Source: Aquimarina acroporae
Lineage (GTDB): Bacteria; Bacteroidota; Bacteroidia; Flavobacteriales; Flavobacteriaceae
DNA length: 64,000 nt
NCBI RefSeq assembly: GCF_023195925.1
Contig: NZ_JALPRE010000011.1
Location: 296,804-360,803, forward strand
Reading direction: 5' to 3'
The notes beneath the pieces are model-generated. The model ran no database searches. It had not been told where the DNA came from and saw nothing but the letters and a program-made list of their open reading frames with translations. The position numbers and the translations under genes were made by a program. This document shows positions 17,443 to 27,480 of this stretch, piece after piece (position 1 is the first letter of the stretch; each line of letters opens with the position of its first letter).

Positions 17443-18507
17443 TTACTGAAACAATCCGTTAAGTTTTTCTATGACCAACTTTGGTTCTATGGAATACATC
17501 ACTTTTTCGTATCCAGGAGGAACTTTATTACCATATATTGACGTTGGAATTTGATCATATTTGGCCAAATTCGGTAAAATAGCATTTGACTCTGGCTGAT
17601 CAAAAGGCATGAACCCTGCATAAGGATGTGTTACTCCCCATAGGGTAATGGTAGGTATAGCGTACATCGCAGCCAAGTGTGCATTACCGCTATCCATAGA
17701 CAACATAACGTCGAGATTTCCGATAAGTTTAAGTTCATCTTCAAATGGCAGTTTACCTACGGTATTAATTACGTTACGATATTTAGAAGCTATATTGTTT
17801 AGAATGTCATTTTCTCGTTTACCTCCTCCGAAAAGAAAGATCTCAAATCGATCTTCTGCATCTAATTTCTCAATTACCTCTACCATTAGATCTAACGGGT
17901 ACGTTTTACTCTCATATTGAGCAAAAGGAGCAATCCCCAACCATTTTTTAGTAGAATTTTGAGTTAACGCTATAATGTTAGGTGTGAGCTTTGGTTTTTC
18001 GGGGAATTTATGCTTAGAAAGATCTATCGGAAATCCTAAAGCATCAAAGACATCTGCATAGCGCTGGTGCGTGCTCTTTAGTTGCTTAAATACCTTATTT
18101 TTACCTTGAGTTAGTGCTTTTTTCTCTGATCTGCCCTTATCAATTTGAATTACTTTAATCCCCCTAATAGAAAACAAGGTTTTCAGGACATTAGATCGTA
18201 AAACATTGTGCAAGTCTGCTACAGCATCGATATTGAATTTTCTTAACTCTTTAAACAACTTTGTTAAACCAAAAATGCCTTTGTGCTGCTGTTTTACTTC
18301 AGCATGATATACTTCGAGATTATCAATATCTGAAAATATGGGTTCAAAAAACTTTCTGGTAAGGACAGTAAGCTTTACTTCGGGATAAGCGGCTCTAAAC
18401 GTTCGCAATACAGGAACTGTCATTGCTACGTCTCCCATAGCAGATAACCGTATTACCAGAATGTTTTTTTCAGTTTTTTTAAGGGTATATGTCTTATTTT
18501 TCCCCAC
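17443..18507 (-). CDS. Glycosyltransferase family 9 (heptosyltransferase-like)
   Basis: 354 aa GT-B enzyme. The N-terminal motif ILVIRLSAMGDVAMTVPVLR and the C-terminal segment with MSMDSGNAHLAAMYAIPTITLWG (acceptor and donor site regions) are typical of ADP-heptose transferases that build lipopolysaccharide core. It starts with GTG at 18507 and overlaps the DUF4254 gene by 14 bases; the usual start context just before ILVIRLS supports it. The sugar is not certain, as flavobacterial GT9 enzymes may use other donors. Confidence 0.88.
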   Translation of the reverse strand: MGKNKTYTLKKTEKNILVIRLSAMGDVAMTVPVLRTFRAAYPEVKLTVLTRKFFEPIFSDIDNLEVYHAEVKQQHKGIFGLTKLFKELRKFNIDAVADLHNVLRSNVLKTLFSIRGIKVIQIDKGRSEKKALTQGKNKVFKQLKSTHQRYADVFDALGFPIDLSKHKFPEKPKLTPNIIALTQNSTKKWLGIAPFAQYESKTYPLDLMVEVIEKLDAEDRFEIFLFGGGKRENDILNNIASKYRNVINTVGKLPFEDELKLIGNLDVMLSMDSGNAHLAAMYAIPTITLWGVTHPYAGFMPFDQPESNAILPNLAKYDQIPTSIYGNKVPPGYEKVMYSIEPKLVIEKLNGLFQ

Positions 18508-19102
18508 GTAAAACAGGATTTAACTCATCATCGTTATACATTTTCATCTGCTTATAGACCTTCATGTATTTATCTCCACTTTCGATATCATTCAATAAGG
18601 TATCTATAGCGGTAGAAAGATCGACTTGCTGTTCTAATAAAATATCAAGTTTTTTCTGGCATGCTGCTTTATGCTCTGCAGAAGCACCTTCGCGAACGGT
18701 TTCTTCATACATATGATACACCTTAAGAGCAAGAATAGATAGTCTGTCTACTCCCCAGGCAGGGCTTTCTGTGTTAATTGTAGCTTCATTTTTGGGTGTT
18801 ACTTCTTTGTATTTTTCCAAAAAATAACTATCAATATATTCTACCATGTCTGTACGGTCCTGATTTGAAGCATCAATTTTTCGTTTTAAGGTTAAAGCCG
18901 CTACAGGATCAATTTCTGGATCACGTATGATATCTTCATAATGCCATTGCACTGTATCGATCCAACATTTACGATATAGTAGGTGCTCAATTGCTTGAGA
19001 TTTACTATCATAAGGATTAGAAAAATCTTGGTCAACGCTATCAACTACATGATATTTGTCTATAACTTCTTTAAAAATTTTATTTGCCGTATCGGTAAAC
19101 AT
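18494..19102 (-). CDS. DUF4254 family protein
   Basis: 202 aa soluble, helix-rich, acidic protein with no signal peptide or membrane segment. Its pattern (HLLYRKCWIDTVQWHYEDIIRDP, LKRKIDASNQDRTDMVEYID) matches DUF4254, a Bacteroidota family found next to GT9 glycosyltransferase genes. The 14-base overlap with the GT9 gene points to coupled translation and a shared role in lipopolysaccharide core synthesis. The biochemical role is unknown. TACCTTTG (minus strand of 19130-19137) is a possible -7 element 28 bases upstream. Confidence 0.85.
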   Translation of the reverse strand: MFTDTANKIFKEVIDKYHVVDSVDQDFSNPYDSKSQAIEHLLYRKCWIDTVQWHYEDIIRDPEIDPVAALTLKRKIDASNQDRTDMVEYIDSYFLEKYKEVTPKNEATINTESPAWGVDRLSILALKVYHMYEETVREGASAEHKAACQKKLDILLEQQVDLSTAIDTLLNDIESGDKYMKVYKQMKMYNDDELNPVLRGEK

Positions 19103-19168
19103 GTGTATTGTTGTTTTTTAAAATGTTTACAAAGGTACATATTTTGTTTTGTGGTAGGAACGGTTATC

Positions 19169-20089
19169 TCAAAATAACAACATTGTAAAAGGAATTAGAA
19201 CAAATACCCAAATATTGATTTCTTTAGCTAACATATTATAATTCATTTCCAGATATGATGTTCCCATGATGGAAAGTGGTGCAGCAATAAAAAATAGTTC
19301 TGAAGTATTTTTATAAGGTATAACTACAACCAAAGCCATAGCAATAATTAAATACGCAATAATAAGTCTTAGTATCGGTTTAATATTTGCTGTTCTTTTT
19401 CCATATTTTATGAGATAAACAGATAAAAAAAACAGAATGCAAATTGCCAATATTCCCACAGAAAACAAGTGATCTTTAACCAAATACCCGGCAAAAGATA
19501 AAGAGATTGTGTTTATAAAAGCTCCAACTGCAAAAAAGGAATCATAAAAGAACAACGTAAAACAATTGGCAAAGAGATAAACTGTTAAAACTCCTAGTAT
19601 GGGAATAATCCAGTTACGATAATTTTTAGGCTCAAAATAAAGTACTCCGAGATATACAAAGACAATAAAGCCTAAGCTCCAAAAATAGGCTATGGTGGCT
19701 ACACCAATACATAATGAAGCATTAAAAATTTTGGCTTTTATCTGTTTCTCATCTTTTAAACGAAGTATATTATACAACCCTAAAAGAACAAAAGCTGAAG
19801 CAATTAGAATATGAATATTAACCAATGATCCTGGAAGTAGTGCCGTTAAAAAAGCATATAGCAAAATGGTATATGTTCCCTTCTCTGTTAAATCATTTCT
19901 CTGAACCACATAATTAAGCAACAACATGGGTAAAATATAGAGTATTCCACTTAAAATAATGAGAATAATATCTCTGCTTTCTTCAATAACACCCTTCTTA
20001 TATTGTGCAATACAAAACAGGATAAGCATATATAATGCTACTACAATATAATTTATGGGTTTTGATTTACTAAAAAAGCTTGATAACAC
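19169..20089 (-). CDS. Polytopic membrane protein (DUF6427-like)
   Basis: 306 aa, almost entirely hydrophobic, with about nine to ten membrane helices and a short N-terminus MLSSFFSKSKPINY. It resembles a flavobacterial family that I recall as DUF6427. It starts with GTG at 20089; family members begin the same way, with hydroxyl and aromatic residues before KSKPIN, which supports this start. It precedes DUF4254 and GT9 on the same strand, so a role in envelope glycolipid assembly is possible. No catalytic motif is visible. Confidence 0.7.
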   Translation of the reverse strand: MLSSFFSKSKPINYIVVALYMLILFCIAQYKKGVIEESRDIILIILSGILYILPMLLLNYVVQRNDLTEKGTYTILLYAFLTALLPGSLVNIHILIASAFVLLGLYNILRLKDEKQIKAKIFNASLCIGVATIAYFWSLGFIVFVYLGVLYFEPKNYRNWIIPILGVLTVYLFANCFTLFFYDSFFAVGAFINTISLSFAGYLVKDHLFSVGILAICILFFLSVYLIKYGKRTANIKPILRLIIAYLIIAMALVVVIPYKNTSELFFIAAPLSIMGTSYLEMNYNMLAKEINIWVFVLIPFTMLLF

Positions 20090-20109
20090 TACTATTTTTT
20101 ATATTTTTG
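20080..20109 (+). promoter_or_regulatory. Bacteroidota-type promoter for the 20203 gene
   Basis: TTG at 20080-20082 and TATTTTTG at 20102-20109 are separated by 19 bases, which fits the Bacteroidota -33 / -7 (TAnnTTTG) arrangement. The -33 element overlaps the GTG start of the divergent membrane gene. A 7-base hairpin (AAGACAA 20113-20119 with TTGTCTT 20124-20130) follows at the expected transcript start, leaving a leader of about 85 bases. Confidence 0.55.
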
Positions 20110-20202
20110 CCAAAGACAAATTTTTGTCTTGATATATTGAAGAACTAATTTATAAAAAGTTTTTAGTTTACAGCTTTTTATATAATCCTCATAGACTAAA
20201 TT

Positions 20203-20433
20203 ATGAAAGAATTTTTTGAAGCAATCGAATATCTATTTGTTGATATATTATTTGCACCGCTTGATTCATTAAGAGCACTAGAACTAGAAAGTTGGACAGC
20301 CGCAAACACTATAAACTGGTTATTTATGTTAATTGGTTTTGTGGCGTTTTTATACTGGATGAAGGAGTTAAAGAAATTTAACGATAATAATGAAGAAGAT
20401 AGAGATCCAACCGCTCACTCATTCTTGAATTAA
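20203..20433 (+). CDS. Small conserved flavobacterial membrane protein (DUF6341-like)
   Basis: 76 aa with an amphipathic N-terminus (FFEAIEYLFVDILFAPLD), one clear membrane helix (about 34-53, INWLFMLIGFVAFLYWM) and an acidic, Asn-rich tail. The gene has its own candidate promoter and a strong terminator, so it is a single-gene unit. I recall a family of this size and N-terminus in flavobacteria, numbered DUF6341, but not its function. Confidence 0.7.
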   Translation: MKEFFEAIEYLFVDILFAPLDSLRALELESWTAANTINWLFMLIGFVAFLYWMKELKKFNDNNEEDRDPTAHSFLN

Positions 20434-20471
20434 ATATAACATTACCTTTTATATAGGTAAAGTACAATTAT

Positions 20472-20508
20472 AAAAAAAGCGCATAGTATATATGCGCTTT
20501 TCTTTTTT
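20472..20508. terminator. Bidirectional terminator between the 20203 gene and purD
   Basis: GCGCATA (20479-20485) pairs with TATGCGC (20491-20497), loop 5 bases. An A-run lies on the left (20472-20478) and TTTTCTTTTTT on the right, so it can end both convergent transcripts: the small membrane gene and purD. Confidence 0.85.
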
Positions 20509-20524
20509 ATTAGGTTTAGGTGGA

Positions 20525-21796
20525 TTACAAATCAAACCCTAAATCTTTTCTAAAGTACATCTTGTCAAAATGTAGTTTTTCTATATTGGCATATGATTTC
20601 TGCAGTGCTATTCTAAAATCATTATCAAAAGAAGTAACTGCAATTACTCTTCCTCCGTTGGTTACTACCTTACCCTCTTCAATTTTTGTACCTGCATGAA
20701 AAACGATAGAATCTGAAATGGTATCAATTCCCGAAATTTCTTTTCCTTTTTCATAAGCTTCCGGGTATCCTCCAGAGACAGTCATTACTGTTGTAGCGCT
20801 TCTTTCATCAATTTCCAGATGTGCTTCATTAAGTGACTGCTCTCCCACATGTTTAAATAGTTGTACCAAATCGGTTTGAATTCTTGGCAGAACAGCTTCT
20901 GTTTCAGGATCACCCATTCGAACGTTATACTCAATTACTTTAGGATCATCACCAACTTTTATAAGACCGATAAAAATAAACCCTTTGTAGTCGATATTTT
21001 CTTTTGCTAAGCCATTTACAGTGGGTTTAACAATTTGTTCCTCGATTTTGCTCATAAACGAAGCGTTTGCAAATGGAACTGGAGAAATCGCTCCCATACC
21101 CCCCGTATTTAGTCCTGTATCTCCTTCTCCTATACGTTTATAATCTTTTGCCGTTGGAAGCGTTACATAGTTTTTACCATCTGTAAGCACAAAAACACTT
21201 AGCTCAATACCATCAAGAAACTCTTCGATAACGACCTTTTCACTTGCCGCACCAAACTTTTTGTTGGTTAGCATGTTTTCGAGCTCACTTTTGGCTTCTT
21301 CTATATCCTGAAGAATAAGCACCCCTTTTCCTGCCGCCAAACCATCTGCCTTAAGCACATAAGGTGAAGAAAGGGTTTCAAGAAACTTTTTACCTTCTTC
21401 TACAGTTTCTGCTGTAAAACTTTGATATGCCGCGGTAGGAATATCATGCCTGAATAAAAACTCTTTGGCATACTCTTTACTTCCTTCAAGCTGTGCTCCT
21501 TCCTTAGACGGCCCTATAACCACGATATCATTTAACTCTGAATCGCTCTTGAAAAAGTCGCTTATCCCTTTTACCAAGGGATCTTCTGGGCCTACCACGA
21601 CCATTTTGATATTTTTTTCAATCACTAATTCTTTTATGGCAGAAAAATCTGTAACAGCAATAGGTACATTTGTTGCAATTGAAGCTGTTCCTGCATTTCC
21701 AGGAGCTACAAATAATGAATCACACAAATCACTCTGTGCTATTTTGTATGCAAATGTATGTTCTCTTCCTCCAGACCCGAGTACTAAAATGTTCAT
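20525..21796 (-). CDS. purD: Phosphoribosylamine-glycine ligase
   Basis: 423 aa ATP-grasp enzyme that joins glycine to phosphoribosylamine in step two of purine synthesis. It shows the N-terminal LVLGSGGREHTFAYKI, the ATP-grasp region with LKADGLAAGKGVLI (about 145-160), the GGMGAISPVPFA motif (about 232) and the metal-binding RMGDPETEAVLPR (about 290). Length is normal. It stands alone here, without other pur genes. CAAAAATA at 21825-21832 reads as a possible -7 element on the minus strand. Confidence 0.97.
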   Translation of the reverse strand: MNILVLGSGGREHTFAYKIAQSDLCDSLFVAPGNAGTASIATNVPIAVTDFSAIKELVIEKNIKMVVVGPEDPLVKGISDFFKSDSELNDIVVIGPSKEGAQLEGSKEYAKEFLFRHDIPTAAYQSFTAETVEEGKKFLETLSSPYVLKADGLAAGKGVLILQDIEEAKSELENMLTNKKFGAASEKVVIEEFLDGIELSVFVLTDGKNYVTLPTAKDYKRIGEGDTGLNTGGMGAISPVPFANASFMSKIEEQIVKPTVNGLAKENIDYKGFIFIGLIKVGDDPKVIEYNVRMGDPETEAVLPRIQTDLVQLFKHVGEQSLNEAHLEIDERSATTVMTVSGGYPEAYEKGKEISGIDTISDSIVFHAGTKIEEGKVVTNGGRVIAVTSFDNDFRIALQKSYANIEKLHFDKMYFRKDLGFDL

Positions 21797-21883
21797 GGTA
21801 AAGTATAACTTGAATTTAATGCCTCAAAAATAGTTGATTGCAGGTTTTCCTACTAATATTTATGGGCAATTTTATAAATAAAA

Positions 21884-23215
21884 TTATTGTAGAGATCTAT
21901 TGGCTTTTATGTCGGTGTTTCGAATAATCCTACTACTTAAAATACTTCTCTTTTTTAATAACAAGGGAATTATAATCGAGAAAAATACAATACCATTAAA
22001 ACGTACCAACATCGATTCGAAAAGCAGCGAAATGGTAAGTACCAAAAAAACCGAAAATTCATTTCTACTTCTACGCATACGCATACCTAGTAAAACAAAA
22101 ATGCACGTTAATATACCAAATCCAAATATTCCCGTTTGCAAATAGGTTTGAAGAAACTGATTGTGAGCATTATACTTGTTTTCATAATTATGAAAATAAT
22201 CTAGCTCCTTGTATCTTTCAACGAGCACATCATTGGTATCTCCAATTCCATATCCAAATACAGGTGATTCTTGTATAAGTTCTCCACTTGCATTCCATGT
22301 TAATAATCTTGATTTTTCAATTGAAGTATTGTTAACACCATAGTCCTTTTTTATACCTGTTACATTGGTGTAAAAATCGAATACTCTAGGGTTATTTAGA
22401 AATACTAACAACCCAAGAAAAAAAAGAATTGAAGCTGTATATTTTTTGTTTTTATCAGAAATATTAAAGATTAAAAGGAGGCACATGATTGCCAATGTAA
22501 GGTATGCTGCAATGGATGCCAGTAGAAATAGGTAAACAAACAATATCAAGATAGTCAGTGCCTGAATTCTAGACTCCAATTTGTTCTTTAAATAATAACT
22601 TAAAACTAACAAGATATACAAAGAAATATAACTTGGGTTTACCAGTTTTGAAAATTCTGATCGAACGAAGTATGCCCATCCCTTCATTGCGGTATTCATG
22701 AGTTTCGACATTCCTTCAAGAGAGGCTTCGAAAACAAAACCTTCTCTTTTAACGTATGACAGTACGTCTAACACTCCTAGCGAAAGATTTATAAAAAAAG
22801 ATACCAGAAGCCCTAATAAAAGAAAATCGAAAAGCCTGCGAACTGTAGATGCGTCTTCCTTTACAAAAAGAAAGATGACAGGAAAAAACAAAAGAGATAA
22901 TGATCTTTGTAGTAAATTCATACCATCTGCAATGTTCTCGGTATATATCATACTAACGGCTAGAGCCACAAAATAAAGAGGAAACAACCAAAGTGCTTTA
23001 TTATCTGTAAAGGAGTGTCTGTTTGTTCTAAAAATATTCACCATTCCCAGAACAATAGAAATGATAAAAAACGGAGTTGGAAGATTAATCCCCAAAGGAA
23101 GTAAAAAAAATGCTGTATACAGACTATTCCAGAATACAGTAAGTACCCAATCATTTTTGTCTATATAAAACCATTCTTTAAAATCTAAAATGGCCGTTAT
23201 TAATTTGTTTCTCAT
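21884..23215 (-). CDS. O-antigen ligase (WaaL/Wzy-C) family protein, copy 1
   Basis: 443 aa with about ten to twelve membrane helices and a large periplasmic loop before the last ones. The motif YNAHNQFLQTYLQTGIFG (about residues 350-367) holds the His-Asn pair typical of WaaL and related transferases, which move lipid-linked glycans onto an acceptor. The frame opens with GTG at 23218, one codon before the ATG at 23215; I chose the ATG. It is the last gene of the polysaccharide locus and resembles the protein at 31675-32928. Confidence 0.82.
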   Translation of the reverse strand: MRNKLITAILDFKEWFYIDKNDWVLTVFWNSLYTAFFLLPLGINLPTPFFIISIVLGMVNIFRTNRHSFTDNKALWLFPLYFVALAVSMIYTENIADGMNLLQRSLSLLFFPVIFLFVKEDASTVRRLFDFLLLGLLVSFFINLSLGVLDVLSYVKREGFVFEASLEGMSKLMNTAMKGWAYFVRSEFSKLVNPSYISLYILLVLSYYLKNKLESRIQALTILILFVYLFLLASIAAYLTLAIMCLLLIFNISDKNKKYTASILFFLGLLVFLNNPRVFDFYTNVTGIKKDYGVNNTSIEKSRLLTWNASGELIQESPVFGYGIGDTNDVLVERYKELDYFHNYENKYNAHNQFLQTYLQTGIFGFGILTCIFVLLGMRMRRSRNEFSVFLVLTISLLFESMLVRFNGIVFFSIIIPLLLKKRSILSSRIIRNTDIKANRSLQ

Positions 23216-23318
23216 CACCTACTTTCATTTAGGGCTTTCCTGATGAATATTGCCTTTGGTTGATTTGGATTATGACGATTCACGGTTAACATTCCAGTAA
23301 ATCTAAAATATGATCATT

Positions 23319-25004
23319 TCAATCTAACACTTCGTATACATATATCTTCCAATCGGAATGAAAAATTTCAAAAATTTCTAAGAATTTAATATTATCATCT
23401 TGCTTTAAAGTTATCTCTGCACTTGATAAAATGTATTTGCCGCCTAATTTCTTTAATTCATCATAATTAAAATCAAGATTCTTTATCTTTTTGGGGTTCG
23501 CATTTAAATAATTCCTACCTAATTCTTTTGAAAAGGCATAACATCTAGATCCCCATTCATCATAGTAAGTTGCCAGATATGGTGCTTTGTCAAGCTCTTT
23601 GGCAATTACCTTTCTAAACTTATGTTTATATACTAGAGGATAGTCTGGAAAATATCCATCTAAGGTATAGAAACCATTATACAACGCAATAGAAGGATGA
23701 ATTCCTAAACTTATTACCCTATAAGAATCAGTAGGTTTATCTATATAATCTTTTATTTCTTCAAACAGTTCTTCTGCAAAAAAATTGGAATATGAAGGCT
23801 CATTTTTATTCGTATTCAATTCATGATTTGTAAGAATAAAAACAAATTGAATAACAATAATCATATAGGCTATGTATTTTCCAAAGTCCCATTTTCTTGA
23901 AATGACGATTAAAGAAAAACCTAATAAAACATACCAAAACATCGGATGCAAATTATAGAACCTATCTATTTGAAGTGGTATAATTTCTATAAATTTTTTG
24001 TGTAAGGTTAGCACTGGACCCCACAACAAAATTCCGTACATTATCGAAACCAAAAAAACAAATACTAATAAGTAATTATAAGTCTTATACTTATATGTTC
24101 TTTTAAAAAAGAACTGTAGTATAAAAACAAATAGTATTGGATAAAAGATATATTTATGAAGACTATCTGCATGATAATGACCCGCAGTAAATAGTGTTTT
24201 AGCTCTTATATAAGCATTTTTAAAACTCAACTCAGGAAGTTTAGTCTCTATCCTATGGGAAACATAATCTGGATTAAACGCGAAAGAATAGATGATCGGA
24301 AAATGACTTATGCCATATAAAATACTAATAAGCAAGATGCCTTTTACAAAAGGAATATTTATCGTTTTATTTTGATAAAAATCATAGACCAAAATCAACA
24401 ATAACAGAACAATAAAGAAAATACCCGATAACACCAAAGACGAGTAAAAAGGGAAAAGCCCAATGATTAGCCAATTTGTAGAGTGCCTACTTCCATTTTT
24501 CAAATTTAAAAAAGCATAAAGCACTATAGGTAAGCCTGCAACACTTAGCGTGAAAGACCAAAAAGGGAGCATTGCAAATAAGACGGACACTCCAGTGATA
24601 ATAAATGAATCTGATTTCTTATCTGGTTGAATTAGTTTTTTAAGTAAATAAAACATACCAAAAAATGCTACCAAACTCATGATTAATTTATTGAACACAT
24701 AACCATAGTATGCTCCAAAAAGTTTGAACCAAAATAAACTTATATCATATGTGCCATATAGTGATGAACGTGGAATTCCATTAAATACTTGCTGAATTTC
24801 CCTATCTGGTGCTGAAAAAAACTCACCAGAATTTAAAACTGTTTTTGCCCAAACCAGATTAGAGTCAAGGTTATCATGAATACGAATATGCGAATCTTTA
24901 CCTAAATATATGTACGGAGTAATATAAAGGAAAATTAAAATTAACGCAGCGATAATTTGCCATTTTGAATTATCTAACGCAGATTTTATAGACTTCTTCT
25001 TCAT
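23319..25004 (-). CDS. Polytopic membrane protein, DUF6044-like, possible GT-C glycosyltransferase
   Basis: 561 aa with about eleven membrane helices, then a soluble C-terminal domain from about residue 400. The first periplasmic loop has HIRIHDNLDSNLVWAK, where an acidic pair after the first helix recalls the catalytic loop of GT-C enzymes. The family number is from memory. GT-C enzymes take sugars from polyprenyl-phosphate donors in the periplasm. Position between a ligase and the initiating transferase suggests glycan decoration. Not certain. Confidence 0.6.
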   Translation of the reverse strand: MKKKSIKSALDNSKWQIIAALILIFLYITPYIYLGKDSHIRIHDNLDSNLVWAKTVLNSGEFFSAPDREIQQVFNGIPRSSLYGTYDISLFWFKLFGAYYGYVFNKLIMSLVAFFGMFYLLKKLIQPDKKSDSFIITGVSVLFAMLPFWSFTLSVAGLPIVLYAFLNLKNGSRHSTNWLIIGLFPFYSSLVLSGIFFIVLLLLILVYDFYQNKTINIPFVKGILLISILYGISHFPIIYSFAFNPDYVSHRIETKLPELSFKNAYIRAKTLFTAGHYHADSLHKYIFYPILFVFILQFFFKRTYKYKTYNYLLVFVFLVSIMYGILLWGPVLTLHKKFIEIIPLQIDRFYNLHPMFWYVLLGFSLIVISRKWDFGKYIAYMIIVIQFVFILTNHELNTNKNEPSYSNFFAEELFEEIKDYIDKPTDSYRVISLGIHPSIALYNGFYTLDGYFPDYPLVYKHKFRKVIAKELDKAPYLATYYDEWGSRCYAFSKELGRNYLNANPKKIKNLDFNYDELKKLGGKYILSSAEITLKQDDNIKFLEIFEIFHSDWKIYVYEVLD

Positions 25005-25143
25005 GCATTTAAATTATATACCATGTCCTAGTGAAATTGTTGTTTTAAACCTCTGACCAACTTTTACTTAGCACTAAAACATATTCAGAATTAAACCAAG
25101 TCAAAGATTCACTTCTCAAAACTTCGAATATAAAATATGCTAT

Positions 25144-26490
25144 CTAGTATGCTTTTTCTTCTCCTTTCACAGCATTAATTGCTGTAAGAACGACTATTTT
25201 AATATCTAAAAGTAAAGACCAGTTTTCGACATAAAAAATATCATACTTTACTCTATTAATAATATCTTTATTTGTTTCTATTTCTCCTCTAAAACCACTT
25301 ACTTGTGCTAACCCTGTAATACCGGGCTTCACAAAATGACGTACCATAAACTTATCTACTCTTTTGGCAAATTCTTCATTGTGTTTAACCATATGTGGCC
25401 GTGGGCCCACAACAGACATATCTCCTTTAAGCACATTTATGAACTGTGGTAACTCATCTATACTGGTTCTACGAATAAATTTACCTACTCTAGTCACTCG
25501 TGCGTCACCACGAGTTGCTTGATTAGCACTTGTGCTGGGCTTCATCGATCGGTACTTATAACAATAAAACTCCCTGTAATCTAACCCATTTCGTCTCTGC
25601 TTAAAAAAAACAGGGCCCTTGGATTCTAATTGAATGAGTAAAGCTATAAGTGGAGTTAACCATGATAAAATGCCTATTAAAACAAATAATGATAAGAGTA
25701 TGTCAAAAGTTCGTTTGGCAAATTTATTTATCGAATCATCCAAAGGGATTTCACGAAATGACAATATAGGCACATACCCATAATAATTAAAGATGAGTTT
25801 TTTGGTAAAAATGTCTTTATTATCAGGAATAAATTTTAAGATTTTAAGATTATTATCTGTAAAACTTACTACCTCTCTTAGCTGTTTGTTTGTTAATTCT
25901 GCAACCGAACAGTATACCTCGTCGATTTCATTTTCGAATATATAATCAAAACAATCATCGAGATTAAAATTATCGATTTTTACATCAAACTGCTTTTGGA
26001 ATTTATATCCAAAGTCCGATCTGCTTTTAAAAATTTCTATGAGCTGATCGGTCTTCTTATTATTTCCAATGACTACCACCTTCCTTATGTTTCCTCCAAA
26101 AACTCTTCGGTATCTTGTGAGTAAGGAAAGTAAAATAAATTTAAAAAATGTAACTAACCCTAATACAGAAAGAAAATACTTACCAATTTCTAATCTACTA
26201 ATAAGGGGTTCTTTAAAAAAACCAATAAATGCATATAGAATGAGGGCAAAAATTAAGAATTGGCGTATAATTGAAGCCAATACCTGAATTACCTTAGAGA
26301 ATCTTTTTATGTCATAGAACTTATTTTTGATAGATAGTATGATCCACAAAATTGAAACATAAGCCGAAAACACCAAGTTCTGATTTATGTTAGCGTTGAA
26401 AAATAATATAGTAACATTCAGTATTACTAAATCAACCAAACAAAATAGGGGTTTTATATATACAGAAAATCTGCCTGTTCTTCCGCTCAT
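25144..26490 (-). CDS. Undecaprenyl-phosphate sugar phosphotransferase (WcaJ/WbaP type)
   Basis: 448 aa initiating enzyme that loads the first sugar-1-phosphate onto undecaprenyl phosphate. N-terminal helices (about 1-120), a degenerate nucleotide-binding domain (about 135-235) and a C-terminal bac_transf domain (about 260-448) follow in the usual order. Catalytic features include [42 protein letters not shown] and VGPRP. The first sugar cannot be read from the sequence. It lies 7 bases after the UXS gene. Confidence 0.93.
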   Translation of the reverse strand: MSGRTGRFSVYIKPLFCLVDLVILNVTILFFNANINQNLVFSAYVSILWIILSIKNKFYDIKRFSKVIQVLASIIRQFLIFALILYAFIGFFKEPLISRLEIGKYFLSVLGLVTFFKFILLSLLTRYRRVFGGNIRKVVVIGNNKKTDQLIEIFKSRSDFGYKFQKQFDVKIDNFNLDDCFDYIFENEIDEVYCSVAELTNKQLREVVSFTDNNLKILKFIPDNKDIFTKKLIFNYYGYVPILSFREIPLDDSINKFAKRTFDILLSLFVLIGILSWLTPLIALLIQLESKGPVFFKQRRNGLDYREFYCYKYRSMKPSTSANQATRGDARVTRVGKFIRRTSIDELPQFINVLKGDMSVVGPRPHMVKHNEEFAKRVDKFMVRHFVKPGITGLAQVSGFRGEIETNKDIINRVKYDIFYVENWSLLLDIKIVVLTAINAVKGEEKAY

Positions 26491-26497
26491 TTATAAT

Positions 26498-27478
26498 TTA
26501 GGTTGTTTTTTTAAAGTCCCTATGTTCACTTTTGTATAATTCTTCTTCAGAAAGACTTTTAAAGTATTCTAATGTTCTTTTCATACCTTCAGACCTATCT
26601 ATTTTTGGCTCCCAATCTAAAACTTCTTTTGCCTTAGTAATATCCGGTTGCCTTTGAAGCGGGTCATTAACTGGTAAAGGTTTATAAATTACCTTTTGAT
26701 CTGTTCCTGTAAGTCTTATAATTTCTTCTGCAAAATCAGCAATAGTAATCTCATTCGGGTTACCAATGTTGACTGGATATACATAATCACTAAAAAGAAG
26801 CCTGTAAATACCTTCTACAAGATCATCAACATAACAAAAAGAACGGGTTTGAGAACCATCTCCAAACACTGTAAGATCTTCTCCCCTTAAAGCCTGACCA
26901 ATAAATGCTGGTACTACACGACCATCATTTAATCTCATTCTTGGCCCATAAGTGTTGAAAATCCTTACGATTCTAGTCTCCAAACCATGATAAGTGTGAT
27001 ATGCCATTGTAATTGATTCCTGAAAGCGCTTTGCTTCATCGTAAACTCCTCGAGGACCAATAGTATTTACATTTCCATAATACTCTTCATTTTGAGGATG
27101 TACCAGAGGATCTCCATAGACTTCACTGGTTGAAGCGATCATAATTCTGGCGTTTTTTTCTTTTGCTAAGCCTAAAAGATTATGCGTTCCCAGGGAGCCC
27201 ACTTTTAAGGTCTGAATAGGAATTTTAAGATAGTCTATAGGGCTTGCAGGTGAAGCAAAATGTAGTATATAATCTAGTTTTCCCGGCACATGAACAAACT
27301 TGGAAACGTCATGATTATAAAACTCAAAATTCTCCAGTTTAAACAAGTGTTCTATATTCTTAAGATCTCCAGTAATTAGGTTATCCATACCAATAACATG
27401 AAAACCTTCTTTTATAAATCGGTCACAAAGATGTGATCCCAAAAAACCTGCCGCTCCAGTAATTAAAATACGCTTCAT
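26498..27478 (-). CDS. UDP-glucuronate decarboxylase (UDP-xylose synthase)
   Basis: 326 aa extended SDR enzyme that converts UDP-glucuronate to UDP-xylose. The NAD motif GAAGFLGSH is at residues 7-15. The catalytic Tyr-Lys pair is in GVYDEAKRF, preceded by STSEVYGDP; these and [17 protein letters not shown] are typical of UXS. It follows Ugd, which makes its substrate, with a 2-base gap. UDP-xylose would feed the glycan of this locus. Confidence 0.92.
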   Translation of the reverse strand: MKRILITGAAGFLGSHLCDRFIKEGFHVIGMDNLITGDLKNIEHLFKLENFEFYNHDVSKFVHVPGKLDYILHFASPASPIDYLKIPIQTLKVGSLGTHNLLGLAKEKNARIMIASTSEVYGDPLVHPQNEEYYGNVNTIGPRGVYDEAKRFQESITMAYHTYHGLETRIVRIFNTYGPRMRLNDGRVVPAFIGQALRGEDLTVFGDGSQTRSFCYVDDLVEGIYRLLFSDYVYPVNIGNPNEITIADFAEEIIRLTGTDQKVIYKPLPVNDPLQRQPDITKAKEVLDWEPKIDRSEGMKRTLEYFKSLSEEELYKSEHRDFKKTT

Positions 27479-27480
27479 AA

